Position numbers and translations under genes: made by a program
In this document: piece by piece, positions 22,901-37,900 of the stretch
Layout of the letters: each line of letters begins with the position of its first letter
Numbering within the stretch: the first letter of the stretch is position 1
Source: Epinephelus fuscoguttatus
Lineage: Eukaryota; Chordata; Actinopteri; Perciformes; Serranidae
Assembly (NCBI RefSeq): GCF_011397635.1
Contig: NC_064759.1
Span: forward strand, 21,600,428-21,664,427
Reading direction: 5' to 3'
DNA length: 64,000 bases
The notes under the pieces: generated by a model
Databases searched by the model: none
The model's input: only the letters and a program-made list of their open reading frames with translations
What the model was told of the DNA's origin: nothing

Positions 22901-25900
22901 GTTTTACTGTGGGGATTGTGTTTGGCTTGAAGAAGAATCGCTTTAAAACGAGGCTCCCTCACTTCAAGGTTAGCTAAGAGTATTGAAGTCATTAGTTTTA
23001 GGCTTCTGTTGCATTTAAATGTAGGATAAGAAATATGCAGAGCTAGTGTTGTGGTATATGGAATGTCAAAGTATCACCTCTAATGATAAAGTCCGACTTT
23101 CAGCCATTTATATTTTTATTTAACCACTTCCAGTCAAATTGCTGATTTCTACATATGTGCCTGTATACCAGTTTTACTACTTACCACAGTGAAACACATT
23201 TCTGAGATCAGCACAGCACAGCCAGGCATTTCTTTTATCATGACCACCGCCGTTTTCAGGGACCTTCAGGAACACAGCGCCAGTTTAATTTTGATCGTCC
23301 ACACAAGGTCTGCAATTAACGATTATTTTCTTCATTGATTAAAGCTGGGTAGGCAGTTTAATTTTGGCATCATTGGTCAAAGAATTCCATACTATACTTT
23401 GAGCATATTGTAACTCAAAGCAGTCTGAGAGAATGCTAGACTTCTTCCCCTTCCCCCTGGAACCTGTTTTCAGGCTTAGAAAATTTAACCTGTGACAGGA
23501 GACTTTGGCCAATCACAAGTCATTTCTAGAGAGAATATGTTCCTTTTGGCTGTTCTGCAAATGCAAATTCCCTTTTGGGGAAAGCCTGATTCAATGGCGA
23601 AGAATCTTACAGAGAAAGTTGCTATTCCTATTTTTCAAATAGAGTCTGACAGTAAATGAAATAAAGCATGTGTCAGTCAGGGCATTTCAGAGATGGATGG
23701 ACAGACAATTTTGCTAATAGTTTAGCCTTCTGCTAACTGGAGCCAAAGTTTCTTTGACATGTTTATGTAGCTACGGTTAGCGAGAGCCTCGAATCACAAT
23801 GGGTCCTTTGCCTCACACCCCGCTGATACAGACCACCTGTGGTGTTTGCACTTAAAACAGTAGTGTATCTATTCATATGGCAATAAGATTAAATTAATTA
23901 TATTCCCAGGAAGAGTGAAAATATTATTGTGAAATATTATTTGATTACAGTGTGTACCATGGACCCCATACATCTGTGCTGCCAGTACCTAGGGGAACTC
24001 TAAAGTCATTTTTCCTTCTCACCTTGGTGATTTAGAGAGTAATAACATCAAGGAAGAGAAGTGCCCCCAGTTCTCTCACAGGCTGCGTCAGTGATGGATT
24101 TGAAAACTTATCTTGTAGTTGACTGATTGTGTATCTGCATGGATGATTGACGATGATCATCAGCCCTGCAGGGAAGGACTCACCGCGCCTCGAAAAAGTT
24201 AAACCCTGTAGAAACCTTACATCAAATTTCTCATCAGCTTCATGGTCTGCTGGATGGATTGATGGACGTTTTCACTGCCTAGCAGTCCAGAGGTGCCAAT
24301 ACATAAGTTCAAATGCACTTAACATTTGTCCTTTTAATCCCTACGTTTGTGCTGTAAGAGATTTTGTCATTTGTTTATCAGAGGACATAGTTAAATTAGA
24401 AAAACGGCAATAACGGCATTCTGTTTAGACTTCAGCTGTGCAGGGAGCATTACAGAAATATTTCTAGGTCCAATCCCGTCAGATGCCAGTGTGACTTTTA
24501 CAGACAAACTGAATGGGTCTTTTTCTTGAACCACAAATTAGCTGCTCATTTTCAGAAAGAAGTGCAAAAGGGGCTTGTAGTGGTGGTGTTGTTCTCTCAA
24601 ATATATCTTATTACTCTGTAGCATGAAACAATTGAATTGGGAGCTTAAGCAGTTGGTTGGTTAGTTGATCAATAGAAATTAACTGTGCAACTATTTTAAG
24701 AATTGATCAGTCTTTCATTATCTTTCAAACATTTGCTGATGTCATGCTTCAAAATGTGACGATTTGCTGCTTTTCTTCAGTGAAAATACAGTGAGATACC
24801 TTTAAACAGAATATATTCAGGATTTAGACAGTTGCAACGTCACCCTTTTTTTGCAATTTGTTTTTTCATTTCACAAACAAAGCAAATCAAATCAACAAGT
24901 CAGTAATTGGCAGATTAATTGATTATAATAAAAAATCTCAGGTCGCGGCCACAATGGGTGCTGTCACAGACTTGTTATTGATTTGCTCTCATGTAGCTAT
25001 AATAACTTCTTTCGATGTGACATTTCAAAGACATTTTTGTCCCCCCAGTTCCAGCATGATAAATCTGGTGATAAGAGCGGGTGCACAGAAATCAATTTTT
25101 ACTTATGTTTGTCTGCAAAGCCGGAAATGAAAGAGGTCAGAGTTGTGTTTTTGATGGGATTATCCTGGATAGCCACGTTGTGTGTATGTGTTGTGTAAAG
25201 AGTCTGAGAGAGTAATGTGGAAAGCTTATAAATGCTGAACATTAGTTAAGCACAAGACTTTGGTGTTATTAAATCTGTTCATCACCAAAAAGTGCACTGA
25301 AATGAGAAGTTTGCTGCAGCCTGTGTCGTCATCCTCCCTCATGCTCGCTTTCAGATTGTGTGGAAGATCCCTCACCCCCGCACTCCACCCTCCACCCTCT
25401 CTTGTTGCCAGCATAACCCATTCCCCTGCCCAGCACTGCTATTGTGCGGTGCATGGAGTGCGCAGCTTTGATGATGTATCCTTTATTTAAAAGCTGCATC
25501 TGCTATGGGTAATTAAAGGGACCACTTACTTTGATGATAACAAGTGCCCAAACAAATATGCACACTCTCAAACTGTTGCTCCATCACACACACAAACACT
25601 TTGTCCCTGAGCATCTGTAGGCAAATGCACAGCTTCAGCTCCTGCCACGCCTACGTATGCTGTAGTGCAGCTAAGCACCCCAGAAAGGCATTCTCCATAC
25701 TCATTATCCAATCAGTGAGGGTCTAGTGATGGACAAAAAGAGAGGAGAGCAGAAAACACTCAAGCAGCTCTACATCATCCCATCACAATACAGCTGAATG
25801 AGTAAACAAATTTCTCATTAAAAATAAGGCTCAGTTTCAACATCTCAGGAGGAATTGGAAAGTAGTTTGCTTCGCAGAGCCAAAATATCAGCACAGTTGT

Positions 25901-28900
25901 ACGATGATCAAAGTACAGAAAATGCAATTTAATCACATACAGAAACTCATCACCTAAAAGCACATCCAAAAGTGTCAGTTTGCAATGATATAAAATGAAA
26001 AGAAGTATCAGTATCAAGTGTCAGAATTGTCGCTGATTACCTTTCTCAAGTCATCATCAGTAGTTAACAGAGCATCTACATTTGTATTTGATGAGCCGAG
26101 AGACTGATGGCAGTGAATTTTTGTTTAAGAAATTACTTCAAAGAGGAAGCATTGGGTAGCGAACTTGTTATTTTTAAGGGTACTGACTGAATAACAAAGC
26201 TCAGAGGCTGGCAACGGAGCTCTGTGGCCGGCTTCCTGGTACTTACGGAGCAACCTGGTTCAACTTCAGATAGGAGGCAGAAGTGCCCCAAAGCTGGAAA
26301 GCCGGCCACAGAACCCTGTTGGCCGTTCTGTTGGCCGCTTCCTTGGCTTCCCACCAAGCCAAAACTTTGGGCGTCTGTATTTTTTTCTATATTATATTAG
26401 TAATAGCCTTCTATTACTGAAGAGCAGGCACACACAAACACATACACAGGGAGAGTCAGAGACAGAGGCTTAGCTCTATGTGTGATCAGAAAAGATCAGA
26501 GAAACAGAATTGCATGTTTAGTCTACTATCTCTGCAGCTTGTTTAAAAAATAAAAGTACCAGTGTGGGTTTTAATGTGAACCATACCTGACCCTGATCAG
26601 AAGTTTCAGCTCTTGCATAGCTTGGTTTTTTTACCTGCTCTAAAAAACCCAAGTGTTTCCAGTTGTCCTTAAACAGAGCATATCGAGCTTTCTGGTCTGT
26701 TTTCACGGTAACAACACTTACTGCCATGAGCAACAGTTACTGTATTACTCCCCTCGCCCACAGTGTCGTTTTTCATTTTCCAATTTCCTGGACACTGAGT
26801 TTTATGAAACAAGTAAGCATAGGTCAGTAAAATGTCTCCTCAGTAAAATGCCTCTCCTGAGCGGAAATAATTACACCTCAACAGTGATACTTCGACTCTT
26901 TGCACTTTGTCTGCACTCTTTGAAGCTAATAATGTCCAGGTGACTTCATAGTGGCTTGAGGGAATGTATGGAGAGGGTGGGGAGAAATGTCACATCCTCA
27001 CTGAACCCTCTCTCACACATCTGGAACACTTGGCTTTTTATATCTTCTCACACTCTCGTAACCTTTTCAGAGATCATTACAGATGGCGTCACTGCCTGTC
27101 TCTGATAACAGCACGCTCCCTTCATCTTTTGTGGATTTGTTTCTGCTTCTTTCGTCTTTTTTCTCATGCTTTACTTGATTGTCTAATTATCTGCCAAAGA
27201 CGCTGGTGTTTGCAGTCTGGATTTTTGTTTATCAGTTTCACAAGAATTTGAATAGATTTCAGCTACATTTTGTGTGACATTATACCAGAGAACAAGTGAT
27301 TAGTTTTCGATCTTTACCCAGTAATTGTGTCCAACTCATTTGGATGGATTTTGGATGTAATTACACATATTTACAGTCACATGGAGCATTAATAATATTA
27401 GCAATGAAGTACCTGCTTTGCCCTTTAAAATGTCCAATGTTGTACTGGACTTTACTGACACTTGAAGTCCGCTGTCATTAAAAAAATTAAAGCCACAGTG
27501 TGTAGGAATTTCTCCCATCTAACGCTGAAATCGTATATATTGCATTCAAACGGATAGCGCACTCTAGCGCCTCACTGTTTCAAATGCGTATTGCAACAAC
27601 GGTAGCCGCTGTGTACCAAAAAGCTATGATAACATTGATGAAACCATGTCATCCAATACTTCATGAAATATTCATTCAGGCTCCTACACAGACACACGCG
27701 ACGCGAGTTGACAATGTGTTTACAACGTAGGACTTTTGGCGCGGGTATAAATCGAAACAAACCAATCATGTCTTGTCTTTTGACACACACACCTCATCGC
27801 TCTCCTCACATCACTCACATGGCCTGTGATTGCATTACCTTTCTCCTTTAGCAGCTCTTTCCACCTGGGAAAGGCTACCCCGATGTTGACCCTCGTTTTT
27901 TTGAATTTGCCGGTCACGTTGCCTTTTTGATTCCCTTTTGCACTTTCTTGCAGTAGTGCCAGGGTAGTAACGAAGTGCCTCGTGCTCCTCTCCTTCGGCT
28001 TTTCAGTCATGCAGCGCTGGCCTGGCTCTCAACAAAAACGCCAAAGGCAGGGCTGTATGTCCCTTGCTGGCGGATGTATTTTCAAGATGGCGAAACGTTA
28101 TGGAATCCCCCAGACGATTTGCCCGCACAATGTACAAACAAACCTCAAATTCTCCTTTTACGAGAGTCAGATTATTGTTGGAGGTAATAGTACACCAATG
28201 ATGACATATTTATGAATGCAGACATCGATTTTTACCAATAAATAACTGAAAATGTTACACAGTGTCCCTTTAAGGTGTAGTCCACACATGCACAGGTATC
28301 TTTGAAAACTGGATTCTTGCACCCTTAGTTCTCAAAAAGAATCCCGTCCACACAAAAGCAGTGTTAGAAAAAAATCTCAGTGCAAATAAAAACACAAGCA
28401 AAGTGATGTTAAGAGCATGCCATACCAACAAGTGGCAATATAACGGGACCTACGGGACACTAAAACACGGTAGTTCACCCAGATGGGCGTGATTTTGCAG
28501 GACTCAGCAATGCACACTTTGATGAGCTCTGTGACCCTCTTTGCCTGTGCGCTGAGTACACACTCATACTTTATATGATAACCTGCGTGATCCTCTGTGA
28601 GAATGCTGAACAAGATCCTGAATTATTTCGGTCTGATGAAAACTGATAAAAACTGAACTACTCGAATTGTTCTGAGAATATTGACCCATAGAAATATAGA
28701 AATTGAAATCAGCACAATTGAACGAATTCCTCAATAATATTGAAGAAAAACCTTGTAAGCTATTCAGGGTTAGTGAGTTAGCCTTGCTATCTAGGTAGGC
28801 TATGCTAACAAGTAAGTTTTGAATAGGCTATAAAAAGGAGGGAAAATGTATTAATCACAGGTATGTGCAACTGAAAAATGATATTATCCACACTCTTCAG

Positions 28901-31900
28901 CAGTGAACGATATGCTAGCCTATTGGCATGCTTACTCATTAGGATAGCCTTCCTAGTTATCAAGCTAACTCGCTAATATTCTAGCCTGTTGGCAAGCTTA
29001 CTTGTTAGTTTGTCCTACTTACTTAGCAAGCTAACGTACTAACCCCCCAGTTGCCTTTAAGGTTTTTGTTTAATGGTACTGAGGATTTTGTTCAATTTTA
29101 CTTACTTCATTTAGCAACCTTAGCTCTGAAAAAGCACAAAGGAATTCTGAAAGAAGCACAGGAGCTGGTTGAATGCAATGTTGGCCCAGGAGGGTGATGT
29201 GGGATGCTGATCCAGGAGCATATCCTACTTGACAAAATCATGTTGTGCGGTCGCATGGTTAGTGATTGGATTTAGGACCACCATAGATTGTAAAAAATAA
29301 TGGACATAGCTGCTGTTAAGTCTCACATTTGTTTTGTGAGCTCCTGTTTTGAAGCCTTGGGTTCGGTATTATGGCCATCGCCATCTTGGTTTTCTTTGCA
29401 GCCAGAAGTGACCATATTTGGATGAGAGGTTGGGGCTGTGAAGGAGCAATGGGTGGATCTGACTGAGAAGCCGAGACTATTGGCAGACGTCATTTCACTG
29501 AAAGCAACCCTCCCTTAATTATGTGTAACTGTAAGCCTTGATAAAAAGTAAATGGGTGAGTTCAATTAAATTGGACCCCCGGTGTAGTGGTCATGAGATC
29601 AGAGCCAGTTTTTTTTTTTATCAGGCTGTGAACATGATTATTTCTGCTGTAAAGAATTTTAACATGGGTGTCTATGAGGACTGACTTGACTAGCTTCCGG
29701 AGACAGCCTCAAGTGGTTATTCAAAGAACTGCAGTTTTTGCCACCTCTGTCTTGGCTTCATTTTTCAAACATTGAGGTTGCCGCTTGAGGACAACATGAA
29801 AGCGGCGCAGATCTGATTGGGAAAAGATCAGATTTATGACTGCTGGCCATCGTAGCATTCTCTTAACCGAGAGTGACTGTGAAACAAGAAAAGGCTGTTG
29901 AGGGCATTCTGGGTGAAGCCTAATTTGTGACCGGGTTGTTCTTACATTTGGTTTCATCCTCCTGCAGTAGATTCGTCTTGTCTCCCAGCAGGCAAACTTC
30001 AAAGTATTTAAGACACAGGCAGCAGTAATGTATTAAACATCAAGAAACTGAATGTCTGGTGAAAAAAAATTACCTTCAGTCTGAACCTTCGTTCCACTTT
30101 TGCCCGATGATGGCCCACTGTCGTTTTGAAACATTGAAAAAGTAAGACTGATTGGTAGCAAGATATGTTGTGCAGGTGTTCTTTTTCCTCTGGCCTTTAA
30201 TCATCGTGACACATTTTGTTCATCCGTTCTTTGTCTTCCTCTAGGTATTTGATGGATGGAGCAGAGTCGAGTTCGGAGAGCGAGATGGAAGATGACGACC
30301 AGAGTGAAGAGGAAATTAACACAAAGGTGAGTTTGTTGTTTTAAGTGAGCCTATAAATGATCCAGTTTTTAACAGTCAGTTTTAATGCTTTCTCCACGCT
30401 GTCCTGGCAGACTCCACTGAAGCAGAGGAAACAAGTGACCCCCAAAAAGACACCAGAGAAGAGGAATGATGATGATGAGTATGCTGGCTCCACTGATGTG
30501 GATGAACCAGGTTTGAATCTTACTACTTTAATCGAAAGTCCTGCTGTGAAAAGATGTAATGGAACTACCTGATGATCCGAGATTCAGTCAACGTCAGCAT
30601 TGCCTCTTCAATGACTCCACACTTTTCTCTTTATTTCTTTGCGCACTACAGAAACTGTTGTTGGGATAAAAGAGAAAACACCTAGTTGTTCTGACAAGTG
30701 GCTACAACAGTCTGAAACTGTTTTTCTATGGACGAAGTTAACCTGAGACAGGCAGACAGACAGGGTGTAATGCTGGGGGAAGGAGTGGGCAGTCAGCCCG
30801 TTGAAAAGGTGAAATAGAGAAAATGGAAGAGTGACAGTCAAGACCAAAGAGGCACTTACGGTTTGGATAGAGTTTGACTGGAAAGTAAACAAAAAAATAT
30901 GCACAAAGTAAAATTCCCTAACTGTTGAAGGTTAAAACATACATTTTCTTGTGAGTCATGTGGGCCAACTTATTTCTTTTAGTGTACCTGAAAGTGATGT
31001 TGAACTGCTCACCACACCACTTTGAGTTTCTTCTACATCTGTTCTCTTTGACTGATAATGTCTGATAACAATTGTTGGACAGATTTCTTAAGAATTTTGT
31101 TCAGAAATGTATGGTTTCCAAACAATACGAGGTAGGTGATCTTGACTTTTCACATTTTATGGGTGCAAAGTGGTGGTGATGTCATTTGGTACAGACATTT
31201 ATGTCCCCACAAATTAAAGACTTCCCCCTCACTTTGCTTAAAGCTCCATTAGGAGGTCAAAATTCAAACTTTGGTGTGTGACCAATAGTCGCATTCCCAT
31301 CAACCTCAGCTGCACTTTGCGTTCAGTGCCTATCAAAGAAAGTTAGCATACGAGTTTTCAACTCTATGACTCAGGAAAGGAAGAGGACACATTTGGTCAG
31401 ATGCTGAATCTGTGACACTATTCTTGGATGCCCCCCCTTGGAGCTGTGATGAGTGTAAATATCTTCTGTGCTGCCGGGCAGGGAGAGTTGTGTGTGAAGC
31501 ATCTGTGTTTTCACAGACATGGATATAAACTGTAAATGCAACTTAATGGGTTTGTGGCGACGTACAGCTGCAAGGCATAATTCTAGTTTTTGTTTTTTGT
31601 CAGTGGACAGCATACTTGTGGGGTATATTTGGTCCCCAGACGTAGCTGTGCAGTACAGCAGCGAGGGTCCCAGACCTAGGGTGAATCTGAGTGAGAGGAA
31701 GGCAGCTGCCTGGACGAAGAGAGGCTTTTCTCATTAATGCTCCGAGATAAAATTATCTTCTGCCCTCTCCTTAGAAGCTGTGAATTTACAGCTCACAGTA
31801 ACTTAATATGATACAGTGTGTGGCTTTTGTTTTATATCTAGTGTCACCCAAAAAAGTTGTTGCACATTTCCAATCTGTCATTAGCGTAGTTAGCACACAT

Positions 31901-34900
31901 TAGCTTGGTGGACTAGCTTGGCTTGTGTACTATAGTACCTACATGTTACTGTTACTCTGAGTGTTCCACCAAACCTCATTCAGACCCTCAAACCCTACAT
32001 GGGAGAAAAGGAACGAGTAGATGAATGTCTGTATTACACAGCCAAATCAGATTCGACTGGCATAACTCTGAGTAGGGTACAACCCAAGCAACATTATACC
32101 AGCTTAAAACTAGAATCCTAATGTTGTCATTGTGAGCATGTTAGCATGTCTATCTTAGCATTTGGTTTAATGCACCACTGCGCCAAAGTTCAACCTTGCA
32201 GAGCTGCTAGCATGGCTGAGAACACCTAAACTCTACAGTTCCTCAGGGTCAACCACTACAAATAAACTGCAATGAATTAGAAGATACAGGAAAACACCAT
32301 TTGTTTGTCACAGGGGTGAAAACAACAAACCAAAAAGTTCACAGCCACAGCCTGGTGAGTGAAGCAGAAATTAAGTTATTTATATATATATATATATATA
32401 TATGTTAAGGCTGCCCCCAACAAAAAGTTTTCCTAGTCAACCAATAGTCGTCATTTAGGGCCATCACTTGACTAGTGTCCCGCATGTTTACAATATTAAT
32501 GTGATATTAAATGATACATTTTGGGCGGGGCAACACAATGGTTGGAGTTGAAGGTGTGAGAAAGAATAGTATCAGTAACATTGTTAACACTGTGCTACAT
32601 TACAGAGAAATACAAAACCGTACTAATGAACCTTCATTAATATAGGCCTATATTTTATCTACAAGTGCACGTCACACACTGAGTGAGCCGCCTGTTAATG
32701 ACACTGTCGGCAAAGCAGTAATGATTGTGCTAAGTGGCTAATGGGCATGTAGCTACTTCCATGTTTCAGATGATACGTCGTGTTTGTAGGTGATGAATGA
32801 TAGACAAATGTTTGCCTGCAGAGTTTACATATCACCTTGGGTAACTTGGCTGTGGAATAACTGCAGGTACCAGCCCTGGGAATAAAGGGCTGTACAGATG
32901 TCACATCCAGTTTACAAGAGGGCAGTGGCAGGTTGTGTCTGAGGTTGCTAAGCAACCATAACAAGCATGGTATAGCCCATTTACCTGAAAGCCTGAGTGC
33001 AAAGCTGATCTTCTCCCAGGAGCTGTTAGAAAGTTTGTAGGTCTATTGTCAGTGGGACAGATGTAAAACTCTGGGTAGCCCTGCACTAACATGAACAACT
33101 TTTCCGTATTTATCAGGCTGAATATTTACGAAAGAAGGGAAATATGTCTGTCGACTGTGATTGGTTTGTGACTCCTGTCTGACTGCTGAGCGCTGCCTTT
33201 TCCTGCGTCTGTCCTTTCAAATTATATTCCCACGTGGTCCAGTAATATAGGTTTTGATTTATTTCGACTCCTAATAGAGTTTCACTTTCTTCTATGCGAA
33301 TAAGCGAACAATGAATTCTTGCCGACTAATGACCTTTTATTTGGTCGACTTTTATGGAGCAGCCCTAATAAATATATACATATATATTTATACGAAGATC
33401 CAAGAACTGAAGTGTAAGTGTCTGTGACTCACGGGAAGTGACTTATTCTAACTAACGAGGGAGAGGAGAGGGTAGCACTGGAGCTGAAGAGGACTGAATG
33501 AATTGAGAGGGGCAAGGGGACAATGTGAGGGCCGAAGGTTTAGACAGAAGGATCACCTGTACAAAGCACTTGGAGATGGATGAGTTGATAACACCACCGT
33601 GAAAAGAACAAGAACAATATAGGTACTGTGGATTCTGTCTGAGGGGGAAGCAAGCATAGAGGAGAGATGCAATCACCGTGAAGGGACTTGTGCATGATTC
33701 TCATTTCTATGTTAATGCGAGGCCAGAAGTAAAGTGCCGTGGTGCATCAGTGAGGCGACACAGCAAGCCCTGACCCAACAAACACACACAAGGGGAGACG
33801 GCATTTTAATTAGACCTGCTTCTCTTTTGCCCCTCAACAGCACAGGATTGTACAATAATGCAAAGTGCTGCCAACAAAGTTTTATTCTTTGAACTGATGA
33901 TATGTGTGTCACAGAAAAATGGATTCATCTGGTATGTTTCTCTTTCTGCTGTGCATCATGAAAATTTAAGGTCCATTCCATTTTACTGGTATTTTTAGAA
34001 AGATCTTTAGTTTTAAGATTAAGGGACAATTGAAAATCAATTATACATATTTTTCCTCTGCCCTGTTGTGCTATTTATCAATCCTGATTGTTTTGGTGTG
34101 TGTTGCAGAATGTTGGAGATATATCCTTCTTTGCTGTGATACTGTTGGCGGGTGTAGTTTGGTAGAAAGATAACAGTTCCAACATGAAACTGCTCACAAC
34201 AAGGTCTGTGGATTATCTTGAGTAACCGGATCATGATTTCTGGGAAGGGACATTGCTGTTGATCAATTATCTTTGAGAGAAGGCAGACATCTCTACAGCC
34301 AATCTCGCCAACACTCTGCAACTCACACCAAAACAATTTAGATTGATAAATAGCACTACAGATATGAGAACTTTACTCACTTTAAGGCTGGAGTGCAGTA
34401 ATGGAAATCAAAGCTACAGGCATGTAGCAACAACCTTGGATTGATATAGTAAACTATAAATATATATAACATATCACAAACTTTTCTGCAAGGCCTTCTC
34501 TAGCATGAAAATAAACCAGACACGTCAGCTCTTTAGGTTAATCTTTTTACCATATTGACTAATAAACGCTTAATTTCACAGGAGGTGGTGATGAGGACTC
34601 TGCCGTGGACACCGAGGATGAGCTGCAGAGGTAAACAAAACAAATGATGTCATTGATGCTGATAGTAATTGATGTGGATGGGTTTGTTCTTCCATGTAAT
34701 TAAAGGTTGTACACTTGAATTGAGCTCTCTTGTTGGCCCACTTGTAAAATAACCATCAGTTATTTTTACAGTCAGTAATTGTACTTCAACTTGAAGTGAC
34801 TTTTGATTTATAATGACACAATAATTACACAATATGTAGCTTATAGTTTAGTATTATATTTTCTTGTAGTATATTGCAGAATTGCAGAGTCAAGTTTATT

Positions 34901-37900
34901 TTCATATACGTCAAAAAGTACAATTTTACATTCAGATGCAATCCAAGGCATCTGCCCTGGCTCTCTATGTCTTTACAACTATGTATAAATAAGAATAAAT
35001 GAAACCCAACAACAATATTAAGAGGATTAGCTCTGGCGCCTCACAGACAGAGGGTTTTGGGTTTGAACCCACTGGCTGGGGCCCTTCTGTGTGGAGTTTG
35101 CAGGTTCTTTTAGGTCTTCTCTTGTTTTTCTGGGTTCTCTTGTGTCCTCCTTGCTGTGTATCCTGTGCGTCCTGTAACACTAGCCCTATTTAAATAGGAA
35201 TTGTGCAAATTTGCAGGAAAGCCCAATCAGTCTTTTTTCAGGATTGGCAGTATAAAAACAAAATCGGGGAGTGCAGCAAAATGCCACCTACCTACTTTTG
35301 TGTATACAGAATGCTCCTTTTTCAGGGCAATGGGGGGTGTGAGCAAGTAACAAAATGTGTAGCTCAGTGTGTGACGTAAACAGTGACGTACTCCAAGGGA
35401 AGCCGCGGCTGGTCAGTCCTTCGGCGATTCTCTCGTAAGTTGGCCCGTTCTTCACCGCCCTTCAGTTGCTCATCTTTACTGTAGTGTCTGTCAGGTTTGC
35501 ATTTCCCTCTTGCTACTAGCTGCTCATTCCTGCTATCAGCTGTTTCCTGTTTATCCACCGCCAGTGGTCTGTGGCGGAAGGGCGCCACGTTCTTTTTAAA
35601 CCAAAAAGGATCCGCCAATATGATTGGGCGCCTCGGATCAACTCGCCAATCCGACTCTGTGTGTGTGTGCCTGTCCTTTCAAACACACTCAGACACAATT
35701 TACAGCAAAGCACTACAGCGCCTCCATCTTCTCAGGAAACTGAGAAACTTCAATGTCAGTAAAATGATCTTAATGATGGTCTACCGGTCACTCATAGAAT
35801 CCATTCTCACCTTTAATATCACCTCCTGGTACAACTTTCTCACCAACAAACAGAAAACAAAACTGTCACTGATCACAGATCAACCCAGCAAAATAATCGG
35901 TTCACCACAAACTCCACTGTTCCATCTGTATGAGCACTCTGTGCCACCCTGATCACAGAAGAACCCTCTCATCCCCTCCATCACTCATTCAGTCTCCTCC
36001 CATCAGGCAGGAGATACAAAGTCCCACTGGCCAGAAAAACAATTTACAAAAAATCATTCATTCCAACTGCAATAACAGCCCTCAACAGCAGAGGAGTTAC
36101 AGTGCCTTGATAATGACTTGCTGCCGGTCCTTTTCTTTTTTTTTTAAGTGTCAATATTTTGTACATGTATCTTTTTTTCGTGTTTTTTAGATCCTGTAAA
36201 TGTCTTGGATGTGTTTTAAATGTCTTCTGTGTGTGTGTAAACCTGGTGTTGAGCCCTGTCAAAGACAAATTTCTGTTGCCTTTTGGTTCCAGACAATAAA
36301 GTTTTCTATTCTATTCTAAAAAATTCTAAACACTCGCAGCTTGCCAGCAAAACGGCCCAACATTCGCCGAAAATCTAGCAGTGTAAAAGGGGCCACTGTG
36401 AGTTTTTAAAGTGTTTTCTATTCAGTAATCTAACTCTATAGGTGTTTGCAACCAGAGGAACTTTTTCATAGTTCTCAGAATCCCTCGTTTTGCTGTGTTT
36501 GCACTGTAAGAACTAGGAATGATTGCAGTTCTTAGACAGCCTTTTTTTTTATCTCCTATATCAAAGTAGGTACTCTCTCAACACAAGAGAAACCATGAGT
36601 AACCAAAGTGTTTGTTGATTGGTCAAACACAGCCAATGCCACACTGGCAACTGCCATTTAAAAAAAAAAAAAAGACCCATCAGCCACAACAGGAAACACA
36701 AATTACAGCATGTAGTGAAAAATGGAAAAAAACATGGACAAGTGGACCGACAGTGGAGTCCAGGCTTTACTGAGTGAATTGTATATGGCAATGCAATGGG
36801 ATTTTGATTCGTCAAAGCAGAAGTGACGGTGCTATACTAACCGCTGCCCGGCTTACAGTACTTTACGTCACTTCAGTGTTTCTGTTGGCGGTGCGAATGC
36901 AAACAGAAAAAAGCTCTCAAAGGTATTTAGTTCTTTGGGGGAGCTCCCCAGTGGGCAGTTCTCTCAGGGCACCCTCAGAAAACACCTTTTGAGACAGCTG
37001 GTACGAGTTCTGATGCTCCACAGGCGTTAACCTGAGGGAAGGAATGAGAACTGACCATGTGTTGTATGGCCCGTGTGCTCCATTATACTTACGTCCTTTC
37101 TTAAAAATCCTGAATATGTAGCAGTGATGTTCCCCAGCTGTTTGTGGTGTTCAGTCATGTTGCCAAACCACACCAGTATGTGACCAGTAAGGATGCTGTC
37201 TTAAGTAGCCCAGTTGACCAGGTTTTTTAGAGACATTCAATTTTTTTAAGGCATTGCAGAAGGTAGTGTTCGTTGTGCCTTCATCTTGACACAGCTGGTG
37301 TTTAGAGACCTGAGGAGGGAGTCTGAGATCTGAGCCAAAGCCAAAGAATCTGACGCTATTCACAATTTCAGCAGGGACACTGTTGATGTTAACTGGTAGC
37401 TGAAGATGTTAGTTGGCTTGAGGGTGGTGCTCATAGTGATAGATGGCACTGAGGAAGTGACAGAAGTCTTTGAAAATGCCTTTTTTGTGCTGTTACCTTA
37501 AAGCAACTTAAACCCATAGATTATTATCACCAGTCTCTGCAGTCATCCTCAGTTCTATGGGGCATTTTAGCATCTGTCAGTTTTGGTTTTAGGACCTACA
37601 GCTTATTGACTCAGTCTCACTGCTCCAATCAGCATTGTTTCCAGTAAAAAATGGTCTGAAATCTCACTGTACTCTAACTGCCCAGCACCGAACAGCAGAC
37701 AGACAAAGTAACCAACTAGCTGGTGGACTTCCTGAAACATTTACAGTATCAGTGAAGGAGCCATATATTTCCTTCTGGAGTTGGTGGAGATTAATGTTGC
37801 TCTTTGTCTGCTTGACCTCTAATTTGCACCATTAAGACATGTGCCCACAGTGTTTCTACACAGTTAACAACAAACTTAAACTCTGTGTCCAGGCAGCCTG

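Noticed and set aside
35364-35618. Minus-strand frame before the LINE fragment
   Set aside because: Lies in a decayed dispersed repeat; no recognised domain.
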